A stretch of DNA of 64,000 nucleotides from Euonymus europaeus (GCA_963580455.1 OY756965.1:21426902-21490901), one strand, 5' to 3'. Positions 29,747 to 40,907 are shown, counted from the stretch's first letter. Translations and numbers: made by a program. The notes: generated by a model from the sequence alone, not told the origin.

Positions 29747-32655
29747 ATGGAGGAGGATGATGAAGAAGACCGATAATCTGTCTCTGGGTCTGACTTTGTA
29801 GTCATGACAACAATAGAGAAGAAAGACATAAACCCTCTATTAGTGAAATTTGGAGTGGCTTTTGCTCTTTCTTTTGCTGGATTTCTCTATTCTCGCTTTA
29901 GACCCAAGAAAGTCAGACCTTCCCTGCCTCCTCCCTCGCCGCGGCCACGCACATCAGGTCTGCCATTTTTGCCTTGATTAGTCTTAAAAGGTTTTAATTT
30001 TTTTCCAGAGGCTTGGTTTTCAGTTCATATCTTTAATTGTTTCATGTATCTGTGGATCCTGGCAGTGAAGTCAACTCAGTCGGAAGAGCTCAGCGTAGAG
30101 ATGATATTCATAACTTGAAGAAAATGCCCACCTCATTCAGTAATGTTCCAGTTTCAGCCGAAAGACATGTGAGTTTTGGTGGATTGTAAATCTTAATCAA
30201 AATCAAACATTTTTGTTTATACTTTTAAGTAATTTATTAATCTAATTGTTAAGGTATAGGTGTAAAGTGTCAAATATATTTGGGATGGATGTATTACTGC
30301 ATTTTGAATCAATTGCAAATTATTATTTTCATTTTTATCTGGATTGCTGTCGTGTCATTGCTTGTTTAGTTGCTGGTGTATGAATTTGAGGAAACGAGGG
30401 AAAGACGATTGAATGTTATTATGTTCCTCCTTTGTTTCCATCTCTGAGTGAGATCATCTGGTTTTCCCTTAGTCGAAACCTAACTTCTTTCAATCCACCC
30501 AATGTGAGATTGTCTGTGGAGATATTTTGGTAAATCGTAAGGTGTAGAAATTCTCAATGCAAATTCAAATTTATTTAGTTAGAAGCGATGCATCTTATAG
30601 TCTCTGCTCCTTTTTTTTCTGGACAATGATATGAAATTAGTGCCGGTTAGACTTATACCACTCTGTGTAGTCTGTGTTGCCCACCAGTGATCAGCCTATG
30701 TACAGAATTTGAAGTTTTTTTATGTAGAATTCAAAGTATACGCCGTATCTTAAGTTTTCTTCGTCATGCAGTAACTTATGGTTTATCTGAATTTACTATG
30801 GGTAAGGGAAATATGGTCCCAGCCATGCTGAAGTGTTATAGCATGCTTTGCCTGCAACTAACTTGGTACAACTAACATTTCTTGTGCTCTGTCTTCCAGG
30901 AAGTGACATATATGCCGAGGATTGCTACTGAAAGTTCTACGTTTGCTATTTCTTCAGATAGTGGACATAGTGTGGATAAAGACGGGTTCCTCTTACCCGA
31001 GTTTGATGATCTTGTCATGGAATATGACTTTTCTGCCACAACTGCTTCATTTTCACCAAGAAAAGATGCAGACACTCCTATGTCATATGTACAAACCCCT
31101 AGAGCATTTAGAACATCAGAAAATGGTGATTATGAGCAGCAGATCAGACATCTAAGGAACATGGTTAGAATAATTCGAGAGCGGGAGAGGAGTCTGGAGG
31201 TGCAGCTTCTTGAGTATTATGGTCTTAAAGAGCAAGAAACAGCCATGATAGAGCTCAAAAACCGATTGAATGTAAGCAGTATGAAGTCCAAGCTTTTCAC
31301 ATTAAAGGTTGAGTTCTTACAGAAAGACAATCAAATACTAAAGGCACAAGTAGCTGATCATGCAAAAGTTGGGGCTGAGCTCGATGCTGCAAGAGTGAAA
31401 ATTAAGATGCTCAAAAAGAAACTAAGGTCTTAAGCTAAACAGAATAAGAAACAGATCGTAGCCCTTCAGAAGAGGGTTGCTAGGTTGCCAGACCAAGATC
31501 TTAAGCCTACTGCTAGCTATCAGGATATGCAATTGAAGTTGCAAAGGCTAACGGGTTTGGAAGCTGAGGCTGAAGAGTTGAGGAAATCAAATTTAAGACT
31601 GCAGCAGGAAAATTCTGATTTGGCACATCAGTTAGAGTCCACGCAAATCCTTGCAAACTATGTTTTGGAAGATCCGGAGGTGATTAGTCCATTCTTGGTT
31701 GAAATTCTCCTTTATGTATAATTCATTGCGATGGAATTTATATTTCTGGGTCCATTTTGTTGCAGACAGAAGAGTTGGGGGAAGTCAGCATTCGTTTGGG
31801 ACAAGAAATTGAAGAGCTCACAAGGGAAATTGAACAACTACAAGCAGATCGATGCTCAGATGTTGAAGAACGAGTCTATCTCTCAAGTGGATTAATGCTT
31901 GCTTACGGTATGAGTTGTGGAATTATCAGCCCCCATCCGGAAAAACCGCAGCTAGAGACCTAAGCAAAACATTGAGCCCCAAGTCAGAGGAGAAGGCCAA
32001 GCAACTCATACTTGAATATGCAAAAACTGAAGGGGCAAGCGAAAATGAAATTGACTTATTGGATTTTGATTCTGACAAATGGTCATCATCCCAAGCTTCC
32101 TATCTAACAGACTCTGGAGAGTATGATGATTCTTCTGTTGATCATTCTTCCAATATCAAAAGTACATCTTCAACTAAACATAAGTATGTTAGTAAGCTAC
32201 GAAGACTTTTACTGAGTAAAGACAAACTTTGTCATCATCGCCGTGCTTCGCCTGCAGAAAAAGTTGTATCCCCAGAAGGCAGTGTTTCTCCTCTTTACAA
32301 TTCTGTTACTTCAGTGGGAACCGATGCTGCAGCAAAAATGCAATTTACCAGATCAAGAACTCCATCTCAGATTTCATCGAGAAAATCCATGGATTTTCAA
32401 AGGTTGAGTGTCATGAATGCAGATAATATTATTAAGCATGTGAGTATTCAAAGAAAATCTGATGTTGGGTCTTTTGGGTCTAACAGAGAAAGGCAGGTTA
32501 GAGGTTCTTGTGATTCGACAGAGGAAAATCAACTTGACCAGAGGTCGGATTCCATTGAGAAATCTGATTTGTTAAAGTTCGCGGAAGCTTTGAAGACCTC
32601 TCATAGTCGAACAGGAATGGTACATAAAAAATCAACATCATTTAGTTTTGGTTGA
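29747..32655 (+). pseudogene. CHUP1-like coiled-coil protein gene, disrupted
   Basis: Related to the CHUP1 family of actin-associated plant proteins, closest in layout to the Arabidopsis AR791-type members as I remember them. Exons as read: 29747 or 29804-29957, 30080-30168, 30900-31679, 31766-32655, with phases joining. The N-terminus has a membrane-anchor-like helix (PLLVKFGVAFALSFAGFLYS). The middle has the conserved EQQIRHLRNMVRIIRERER and LEVQLLEYYGLKEQETA coiled coil, then RVKIKMLKKKLRS-type text and EEKAKQLILEYA. Defects: (1) an in-frame TAA at 31431-31433 where the family has Glu after KKKLRS; (2) two extra bases (TC at about 31883-31884, within CTCTC) shifting the frame just before KWINACLRYELWNYQ; (3) if translation once began at 29747, an in-frame TAA at 29774-29776. 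It also lacks the proline-rich and C-terminal domains of CHUP1 itself, which may be normal for this subgroup. Probably a pseudogene; sequencing error is the alternative. Confidence 0.75.
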
Positions 32656-33149
32656 GAGTTTGAGACATACTGACAGTTTCATAATCATGTCAGTTTGTAA
32701 TATACTCAGAACTTCAAGTTAAGGATCAATTAAAATGCACTGCACAGTATATTGAGAATCGGCTAGAAAACAATATTTTGCTGAAGAAAGAATATGACTA
32801 CTTCAGTGTTAGCAGTCTAATGTATCAGAACAGTTATTTTGGATTTTTTTAGTTGATTTGTAAATAACCACATATAGTATGCTTTTATTCTCCTAACTAC
32901 TTGTCTTTTTTTATACTGCTCTATATTTTTTCTGCTTTCCTATTGAGCAAGCATAACATTGACTCTCGGTCATGTAGAAATTTATTTTTCTCAGAAAGTA
33001 ACACTCTTGTTAAGAAACCAGCCTGGTGGAGGAGGTCACATACAGAAGGTGGACAATATAGCGTCTCTTATGTCTGACAACTCAAGATCCCATGCCAGCA
33101 ATATTTTGCATTTAAACAGAAAACAAAGAGCAGACACACAGACAGCTAA
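32656..33149. other. 3' flank of the CHUP1-like locus, no gene seen
   Basis: This holds the likely 3' UTR of the CHUP1-like locus and spacer. Short open frames have no recognisable similarity. Confidence 0.55.
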
Positions 33150-33314
33150 AAAAATTCCTAATCTGTCATTAATATGAACAAATTAAATCCAATGATTTCA
33201 AAGAAAGAGTTCAACAACTACATGAATTGCCATATGATTCATCAGATTTTTTGACTTGAAAAACCCAGAACATGAACAAAAACTTCAGAGCTCCATCTTT
33301 TGTGGTTGTTGATT

Positions 33315-34343
33315 TTAGACTTCAAAGCGTGTCTTTGAGAGAGCATTCTTCCTAATCTGTTCGTTCTCTTTCCGCCTTTGATGACTTGCCATCTCCTCCG
33401 TGGTCATTCTGACGAGAGCCTCTGGTGTGACCTTTCCACGAAGAACCTTCCTCCTGAAATCAGGATTGTTGGGATCCTTCAAATTGAACAATATGGATCT
33501 GTACTTGAGTTTGTTTGGGCCATTGAGGGAACCCATCGCCTTATACATCACGTTCTCAATCTTTGTTGCCAAAAGACTCGGGTCGGTTTCACTCACTCTA
33601 CTAGCCTCTGTAACTGCTTTAGTGAGAGAATTCAGAACAAGTTCTCTCACTTTGTCTCGCGAGATATCGATATTGCAGGGACTGGCAAGCGACACCTTCT
33701 CATGAGCCTGAGGCATCGTTGTAGCATTGCTCTTTGCGGCAGTTAGCTTTGGAGGAAGCTTGAGACGGATGACGCGGCTTTCTCCTACGACGGTCTTGGT
33801 CCCTTTGGTGTCTTCATGATGATCAGAGAGATTGTTCTCCATTCGCCTTTGATGACTTGTAAGCGCGAAATTCTTTTGTGTAGGAGGCAGCGTTGCAGTG
33901 TCACACTCTAGTGCAGTTGGTTTTCGGGGAAGCTTGAGACGGATTATGAGGCTTCCTCTGACGATCGCCTTGGTTTCTCTGGTATCGTCGTTTCCTCTAT
34001 TGGTCGTATTCTGTTTGGGATCCTGATGATCAGAGCCTCTGTTCTTCGACTTTTGAATCAAGGCAGTGGCGGCATTACGAATTTTGAGAATCTGATGCCT
34101 TGTGAGAGGAAAGAGCTTCTTCCGAAGCTGACTTGACTCAACAAGACTGGGTGTCGCCGGGAAGTCTTGGAGCCGTTTCAGGGCATCGAGGCAGCGGAAG
34201 ACAGCAGGATCAGACAGAGAAACCCGATCAATTGCAGAAGCAGCAGCGGCAGCCTTCCTTGTGACGTCAATCAAACGCAGAAATTCCCTTTCCATGGCAA
34301 TAATCGGTCTTTTTCTCTTTCGATGAAGAAGAGCAAAAGCCAA
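33315..34343 (-). CDS. TFIIS-like protein lacking the zinc ribbon, copy 1
   Basis: Single-exon frame of 342 aa. Residues about 40-105 (LKRLQDFPATPSLVESSQL...HQILKIRNAATALIQ) match the TFIIS N-terminal LW domain. Residues about 227-335 (DKVRELVLNSLTKAV, KLKYRSILFNLKDPNNP, FRRKVLRGKVTPEALVRMT, TTEEMASHQRRKENEQIRKN) match the central Pol II-binding domain. The frame stops at RFEV just where full TFIIS continues into the zinc ribbon that stimulates RNA cleavage. Two near-repeats of about 35 residues (SLIIRLKLPRKPTA and SRVIRLKLPPKLTA) lie between the domains. Met17 (34295), beginning MEREFLRLID, is a likely alternative start because upstream text differs in length between copies. It could bind polymerase without cleavage stimulation, which is inference. 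The paralogue at 52359-53384 is also open. Confidence 0.8.
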   Translation of the reverse strand: MAFALLHRKRKRPIIAMEREFLRLIDVTRKAAAAASAIDRVSLSDPAVFRCLDALKRLQDFPATPSLVESSQLRKKLFPLTRHQILKIRNAATALIQKSKNRGSDHQDPKQNTTNRGNDDTRETKAIVRGSLIIRLKLPRKPTALECDTATLPPTQKNFALTSHQRRMENNLSDHHEDTKGTKTVVGESRVIRLKLPPKLTAAKSNATTMPQAHEKVSLASPCNIDISRDKVRELVLNSLTKAVTEASRVSETDPSLLATKIENVMYKAMGSLNGPNKLKYRSILFNLKDPNNPDFRRKVLRGKVTPEALVRMTTEEMASHQRRKENEQIRKNALSKTRFEV

Positions 34344-34397
34344 ACAGAGAAGGCAAGATTCTTCTTTGTAATTAGCATACGTTTAGGGCAGAAAGAG

Positions 34398-34404
34398 TAT
34401 ATAT
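34398..34404 (-). promoter_or_regulatory. TATA box of TFIIS-like copy 1
   Basis: TATATAT lies 55 nt upstream of the first ATG (34343) and is conserved at the same distance in copy 2. It would place transcription start near 34370, compatible with either Met1 or Met17 as start. Confidence 0.6.
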
Positions 34405-34560
34405 CTGTCTTTATTTGAATTTTCATATACATATTATGATTCAAAGTCCTTGCTGTGTTAGGATTGCTGAGGCACCGTTGATCAACTATTACTGTTACGA
34501 GGAAACCGACTTTGTAATGGTTTGGGGGCAGAGACGTTAATTTACGCGGCAACCCGGGAG

Positions 34561-37224
34561 GGTTTATATTTTGAATCCGACCCAGATACAATGGATCACC
34601 CGACCCGAAATTATTTAGACCCCTAATTGGTGCGCTATATCCTATAAACAATGAACGGAACTCTATTTCAATTTTCTAACCAAACCCAGATGCCAAAAAC
34701 CCTTCTTTTTCTTTGTGTTACATGTTCAGAGTAGTAGTTGAGACTTGAGACTTCAAGAACAATGTATACGGCTTGTTCAGGTGGGTACATCAAGAGAAAT
34801 TAGGTTTTGGAATTTAGAAAACTGTAATTTTTCATTCATAATTTCCTGGAATCATGATTTGTATGTTCTATTTGAGGTTCCACTTTTCTTCTTTCATGGA
34901 CTTACAATTGGAGTTTTCTTAAACATTTAAAACCCACATTCTGTTCAGCGTGGCGGCATATGCTCTTCTTCTTCTTCTTCTCTTTCTTTGTTTTTGGGTT
35001 TTTTGTTCCTCTGCTTAGATGTGTTGTTAGTTTCACAAAATGATTTGATAATCATGTCTCTGAGAGATTATAATAGTTATAATGGTTAGGGAAGCTTTTC
35101 ACATTCTAATTCATTTCATGGGTATTTATAATGGTTAACCAGGCATCCCCCTGGTTGAAGACCTAAGTAGACAGAATCTTTAAGTTCTTTTCTTAGCTCA
35201 GGAGGAGTCTTAATTTCTGCAATGTGACCTTATGTTCCGTTTCACAATGAGCATCAAATCAACCATAAGGTCTCAGCTTTCTTGAGTGCTTCAGTATGAC
35301 TTAATCTATCACAAATGGTTTATGAGTAGGATTTATGCTAGATTGAGCTACATATTTTTTTGAAGATTGAGCATGCAGCATGTTATGTGATCATGTTAAT
35401 GGTTGACTGATTTCACAAATTTGTTTGCCAGATCCTAGTTTTCATTGTCCTCTCATTGTACAAATATTGCAGGTAACTGAATTTTCTTTAAATGGAAAAT
35501 TGGCAATGAAGATTATCAATGTATCATCCTATATATGAGAATATATGCCTCCTTATTTTTCCTCATTTTTTATTGGGTCTTACAGCACCTTAGTGCGGGG
35601 TTAACTCATCAAAGCGGGTGTGTCATCTCCTCATGTAGAATTCTCAGGGAAAGTGGAACATATCCTAGACAATACAGGTGAGTTTATAACCAAGCATGTC
35701 GCATTGAATTCAGTTTCTATGAAATACAGTTTGGAATAGTTTTCACTAAAATGCAGCTATTGTTGGTCCAAGATTCTTTTAGTACAGCCATCAGACGCGA
35801 ATCCTGAATTCTTCATTATCAAGAAATTTGAACTTAAATCTCAGACTTTGTTGCTAGGCTTCATGAATATTCATTTAGATGATCACCAAAAAGAAAATAT
35901 ATGAAAACGAACAATTGAAAAGATTATTACAACTGTTCTTGATTTCTTTACTTACACCTCTGAGTGCAAGAGGTGCTGCCTTCTAGTTGATCACTAATCC
36001 AATAGGTTCTAGGGAAGGCATTAGCATTTGGAATATTGGATTAAGGGTTTTGTTCTCTGCCATCTCTTACAATCTCAACGGACGAATAGAAATGTTGAAA
36101 ATAAAAGTTCAGATATAGTTTAGGGTTTTGTGAAGAATTGAAGAGGTGTTTTGTTTTTATGGGGGCGGGGGGGAGGGTTGATATGTCGTATTTCTAGATT
36201 CATATGCTTCAAACAATTGGCAGAATAATTATGTAGTAAATTTAATGAAAATATAGGTATATTTGGAAATACATTTATGTTGTAGTAGAATGAGTTGGCA
36301 GTAGATTTGGTGAACTTCGATATAGCTGGAGACAATTTGATTGACTTTGCTTGTGACTTGGGTATGAATACTTAATCCACTCCCTTTCCTCTTTGTGTCT
36401 TGGTTCTTGGTTCTGTTTTTCTCTTTTTGTGCACTTTGATATATTTCAAGACGATTTGATGAGTACTCATCATAAAGCTCAAAGAACAAGAGTGGTGTAT
36501 ACCCCTCAAGATCTGGCCACAGACACCTCTCAAGGCTTCCAGTGAAATTGCTGATGCGAATCGGATGTTCTTCCAAATCTTTGTAAGATCTTTTCAGAAG
36601 CCCAAGTTTCTCTCCAATCACCATCTCAAGCAAGCCTATTTCAAGTACAAAAGTGGCAAGAGTCTCCTTTTAGGGCAAGGCAAGGATTGTTTCTCCATGC
36701 TCTCTTCTACCATCAAAGTTGTTGATGATGTTTGGATGCTTACTTTCATAGCATTACACCTTCTTGTTGGTTCTAACAATTCAGCTCTTGATATTATCAT
36801 CTTGGAAAGAATTGATCTCATACATTTCTTTTGCGTCATGTCTGGAACAAGTACCATTTGTTAAGCTTTGTGCATTTAAGGGAGAAAACTTATTTCTGCT
36901 TTTGTACAAAGCCTTGTGTTTTCTTAGAGAGCTAAACTGGACAGCTTAGCTACTTCTATTGAGAGTGGTGTAGCGTTAAAGTTGTTGAACTCTCATTTGA
37001 CATTCCTGAGACTGAAACTTTAAGGAACCGTGGGTCCAAGAAATTTTGAATCGCTTGTGTGTATCAATTTTGCTGGTTTTGACATTACAATGGCTTGATT
37101 ATGATGTAAAAGTTAATTGCTGCTATCTATTGTTCCCTAATCATTCTGCACCCAGTGCTGGTGATTTGTAACACTACCCTACAGAACAAGTTTTTCCGTT
37201 CTCAATGTTCCGATGATATTCTCA
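34561..37224. other. intergenic region, no confident gene
   Basis: No complete gene recognised. A possible short plus-strand transcript could begin near 34740: ATGTATACGGCTTGTTCAG is followed by a GT donor at 34780. The segment 35588-35680 is bounded by CAG and GTGAGT and is open in one frame, but the phases do not join cleanly, so I do not call a gene. A protein-like minus-strand fragment at about 36440-36720 is listed separately. Confidence 0.45.
36440..36720 (-). pseudogene. unrecognised coding-like fragment
   Basis: On the minus strand, from about 36695 down, the text KETLATFVLEIGLLEMVIGE, KLGLLKRSYKDLEEHPIRI and SNFTGSLERCLWPDLEGYTP (ending near EYSSNRLEIYQ, about 36450) has the composition of a real protein. 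It is preceded by an in-frame TAA (about 36676) behind which the same frame continues with GRREHGETILALP. I do not recognise the family. It may be a broken exon of a lost gene, or an exon of a gene whose other exons I cannot see. Confidence 0.3.
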
Positions 37225-37229
37225 CCTCG
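37225..37229. repeat. left target-site duplication CCTCG
   Basis: Five bases CCTCG immediately left of LTR1 match those immediately right of LTR3. This defines the insertion edges of the whole array. Confidence 0.85.
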
Positions 37230-39527
37230 TGTCACGCCCCATCCCCCGGGACGTGGCTTGGGAAACGAATAACTAATTAAACCCAATTAATTGGGGTAAC
37301 TCTTTTTATTCTCTTTATTTGTATACAAAAAATATATAAATAACAAGATTTAAATAACTAGACTCCCCTATAATGGTATGTGCACCACTCGTCATTCCGG
37401 TTCCCATCACCAGCTCGATTGGCATAGCTCGACTAACCTGAAAAAAAATTATAAAACACAAGGATGAGCCGAAGCTCAGTAGGAAATACCATAACCTTGA
37501 AAAAAAATGTATCACGGTTCAGTTCCACATCAAATCGCATGCAAATATTAATCGGGTATTTCCCACTTCCATCACGATCTCAACCAGCCCCGTCTTCCGA
37601 CCTCATCGTCGAAACTATTTCTCCGCTTTCCAACCTCCTCGCCGGAAGCAATTTTCTCCGCTTTCCGACCTCCTCGCCGGAAGCAATCTACGAGTAAGGA
37701 AGGTAGGCATTCCCCTTCTACCCGGACTTTCCACCCTTCGCTATGTGGCCGCATAGCGAATCCTTACCCGGATTTATCCACTGTACGTACAGGGTATCAT
37801 TCACATATCACCACAACCTCCTCAGCACAAATCCACCCCACATCCTCCACAATATAACCTCCGCAGTTCTCACAAAATGCCAGATATAAATATTTATTCA
37901 CATAACATAAAATATGTAAACAACAATTTCTGGCATCCCATCTCAACAATTTACAACTTAAGCTTTTCCAACAACCATTTCGCTTCATCATCAACACACC
38001 ATATAGTTGTAAAATTAAAGAAAATCACGGTGAAAATAATAGCGAATTCCAAACCACCAACGAATTAACAATCAGTTAATAGTCAACATGAAATAAAATT
38101 CTAAAACCAATCAAATCACTGTTTCACTAAAGTTCCTTCTTCCCAACTATTGACCAACAATTCTACCTTATATTTACTTATATATTTCACTTATATGTTA
38201 AACAAATACATAATTGCACGACTAAGTCTTGAAACTCAAACCATCCACATCACCAAGTCAGTCAAGCTTCTATACTTCGCCTCTATTGCCGAAAATCCAC
38301 AGGTACAACAACACACATAAATAATATTTGAACACTTATTTAAACCAAAGCTAAGGCATCTTCCACATACAAATTTAGGAAGCTACTTAGCTTCAATAAT
38401 TCTATCACATTATTAATGCTAATGACACACCAGTATAAATACAACAATTTAGATAAAGCAAATCATGTAAACAAACAAGACACTTTTTTCTAATATCCAA
38501 TATATATATTAGCCAAAAAAATATCACACCACCACTATACAAATTATAACCTCATCTCGACAATAGATCATCAAAGGTTAGCTTCAGTTCATTAAAGAAA
38601 ACCAATTGCTAGAGTTCAAGCTATAGCAAGCCACATGATAAAAATAAGCACCTTTTTCAAAGCCAAATTCCCAACACATTACTCAACAATTCGCTATACA
38701 CACTACATATTATAGGGCCACCTTACTTCAGATTATCCGAAGGCACGACTTCTCTATAAGCGGTACTTTATGGCTAAGCAATTTTTCAACAACAATTCAT
38801 ATCAGAGAGTGCGGTACTACTTACTCCATTATGAAAGCAGATAATTCCACAAGCATTCTAGCTCCACATCAACCACCTTTGAACACTCATAAATTATCAA
38901 AGAAATTGCCCAAAAACCAAACAGCAGTACCACAAACACATAGAGTAAATTTTAGATTATTTTCAGGGTTATAGTATCTCCTACCTGTGAAAATCAATCC
39001 CGTATGCAACTTCCCTCTCTCAGCTACCCGTGATTTCCCTTCAGTCTTCAATTCTCAATCATTGTATAAGCGTATCTCCTCCATTGGCTTCCACTAAAAA
39101 AAATCTAAAATAGAATTATTTGTTCACTTGTTGAAATCCCCTCCCAAACCAAGATCTAGAGTCTCATAGTGCTCACGTCATTCCATAGCTATCCATGAAA
39201 CTCACTTTTTTTCCTTCTTTAAATTCTTCAGTCCTCTCTCGATTCTTCTACTTTCTTCCTTTTTTTTTTCTTACTTAAATAATCTTTAATCCATTTACTT
39301 TTAGTTAATTACCCATTTCACCTTCCTTGTCCCCATTATTTACCAAAATAACATCCCCAACGTTTACAACTCAACTTCCATTAAATTTTAATTAGTTAAT
39401 TATTATTATTTTAATTTAAACATTTTTATTTTAGTCTGAATTTATTTATCGGATTTTCCAGCGTGTCTTTATACACGTGTCACCCTGTTATTCGTTATTT
39501 CTATTATTTTCCTGTCAGGATATCACA
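37230..39527 (-). repeat. LTR1 (2,298 bp), outer left
   Basis: On the plus strand it begins TGTCACGCCCC and ends GATATCACA. It carries private variants against LTR2 and LTR3: G at 37267 (A in the others), A at 37799 (G) and T at 38174 (C). It contains a 35-bp tandem repeat (CTCCGCTTTCC...GCCGGAAGCAAT, 37621-37690), also present in the other LTRs. For the left unit this is the 3' LTR in element orientation. Confidence 0.95.
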
Positions 39528-39545
39528 TCCTTCCCTCCTCACACA
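39528..39545 (-). other. polypurine tract, internal 1
   Basis: On the element strand the bases GAGGAGGGAAGGA directly precede the LTR start TGTGATATCC. This is the expected primer site for second-strand synthesis. An identical copy sits at 45629-45646. Confidence 0.85.
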
Positions 39546-40565
39546 AATTTCGTCCTCGAAATTTCAATTTCACTCTCAATCGGCCACAGCGTGGCATAAT
39601 TTTTATTTTTATTTTTTTTTATTTTTTTCTTCGCAAATTTAGTTCCCAGATCAACTACTCCATACATTTTTTTTTCTTTTTTTTTCACGCGGCAACCACC
39701 AATACACTCTATCTCGTGTCAAACTCAAAATTTCAATCCGCCTAATAGTTATTCAATCAGGATTTACCTTCACACTGATTCGTCATTCCTATAACTACTG
39801 AAACTATTTATAGAGGTAATCAAACCCAGAATTCCTAGCTTACTTTATAGGAAACAAAGTTTCAATACAATACGACCAGCATCAACTCTCGTGTCACTAT
39901 CATCCACCATTACTCACCAAATTATTATGGATGAGGTTCTTCAGCACCCTCCCCATCCCCATTATCAAGTAGCCTAGCGTTAAATAGGTCTCAAAGCAAG
40001 TACGATATTTCAACAACTAGTGTTTTTTTTTTCCACAATCTTTAGTTTCAAAATCAAATTAGCATAGGATACCGGAAAAAAAAATAACAACACAAGTTGT
40101 ATTTTGTGGATTCATGTGTATGGTAAGTCATCTCAATTATTCTTGCCTTAACACACCATTCTGACCACAATCATCTATTCTCCGCACATAACACTTGCCA
40201 ACACATGGCATATAAGTTGTTATGCCCCACTACATTGGAACACCTTTCGTAGGACGTATTGACACATTATCATCCATATTCCACACGCAAACTTACCGTC
40301 TAACCATATTGGTGGAACCAAGTCACTAATTTTATTTGCACAGACAGATAATGAGTTTCCACAACTGACAATCCCCCCCCATATCAAGATACAATCACTG
40401 GCGCTACTCACTTCCCGATAAAGAACTGGATGATGACATGATAACCTGGGTAGACGAGCCAACCCTTATCTATTTATCCCTAAATCCACCAAATAGTGAC
40501 ACGTTGTTTTCTTTTTCTTTTTCTTGGATAGACCCATCAATCCTTATCCATTTGAGCTTCTGCGC

Positions 40566-40573
40566 TATATAAA
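40566..40573 (+). promoter_or_regulatory. TATA box of the antisense ORF, copy 1
   Basis: TATATAAA in the context GCGCTATATAAACCCCCC lies 78 bp upstream of the ATG at 40644. That spacing fits a plant core promoter with a leader of about 45-50 nt. It runs opposite to the retroelement's own transcription. Confidence 0.6.
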
Positions 40574-40643
40574 CCCCCCGATTAAAGAGACTCATCAACA
40601 AGTCTCGAGAAAATCTACTACTCCCGTGTTCCATTCCACCCAA

Positions 40644-40907
40644 ATGGATACCCGCTCTTGTGAGAATTATTCACGCATACGTCAAGCGTTGGAGGAAATT
40701 CAAAGACAGATCCAAGCCTTGCAGCGGATGTATGATCAAATCCTATCTAGACTCGATTCTCTGATCCGGTTAACATCACCACCAGGAACCAGTCAGGATG
40801 CTACTATTGACCCATATGCCACCGACTCCAATTACCCTCTCGAGTCACTCCCTCGTACCGAGCCATATAGCTCAGAGGAATGGGCTGGATGGTTCGACCA
40901 CTGCTAA
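40644..40907 (+). CDS. antisense ORF of the LTR element, small coiled-coil protein, copy 1
   Basis: 87-aa frame, starting MDTRSCENYSRIRQALEEIQ and ending in an acidic, Ser/Pro-rich tail with EEWAGWFDHC. Residues about 10-50 form a likely amphipathic helix or coiled coil (IRQALEEIQRQIQALQRMYD). The frame extends upstream to an ATG at 40524, but the TATA box lies inside that extension, so I prefer 40644. It is antisense to the element and lies between the position where pol would be and the 3' LTR. Plant Grande- and Retand-type gypsy elements are known to carry extra antisense ORFs in that region; whether this one is related is inference. I recognise no homologue. Confidence 0.5.
   Translation: MDTRSCENYSRIRQALEEIQRQIQALQRMYDQILSRLDSLIRLTSPPGTSQDATIDPYATDSNYPLESLPRTEPYSSEEWAGWFDHC

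Larger units (their letters stand above)
33150..34560 (-). repeat. segmental duplication, left copy (TFIIS-like gene plus flanks)
   Basis: The gene at 33315-34343 and its flanks match about 52140-53572. Shared flank text includes AATCTGTCATTAATATGAAC on the 3' side (33161 and 52147) and ATCAACTATTAC...AAACCGACTTTGTAAT on the 5' side. The right copy has about 50 extra bases in the 3' flank (roughly 52186-52250). Homology ends near 34550 and 53570. The duplication predates the LTR array now lying between the copies, since neither copy contains array sequence. Confidence 0.85.

Noticed and set aside
34761..35680. Short plus-strand gene with exon 34761-34779 and exon 35588-35680
   Set aside because: Splice-like borders exist, but joining them in the required phase gives an immediate stop, and no product is recognisable.
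37464..38068. Open frames repeated three times in the LTRs (60-77 residues, both strands)
   Set aside because: Their threefold recurrence is due to LTR duplication; there is no domain, start context or codon pattern that supports coding.
40220..40462. 80-residue frame on the element strand of the internal region as a gag remnant
   Set aside because: It has no zinc knuckle, gag or protease motif; composition is consistent with chance.
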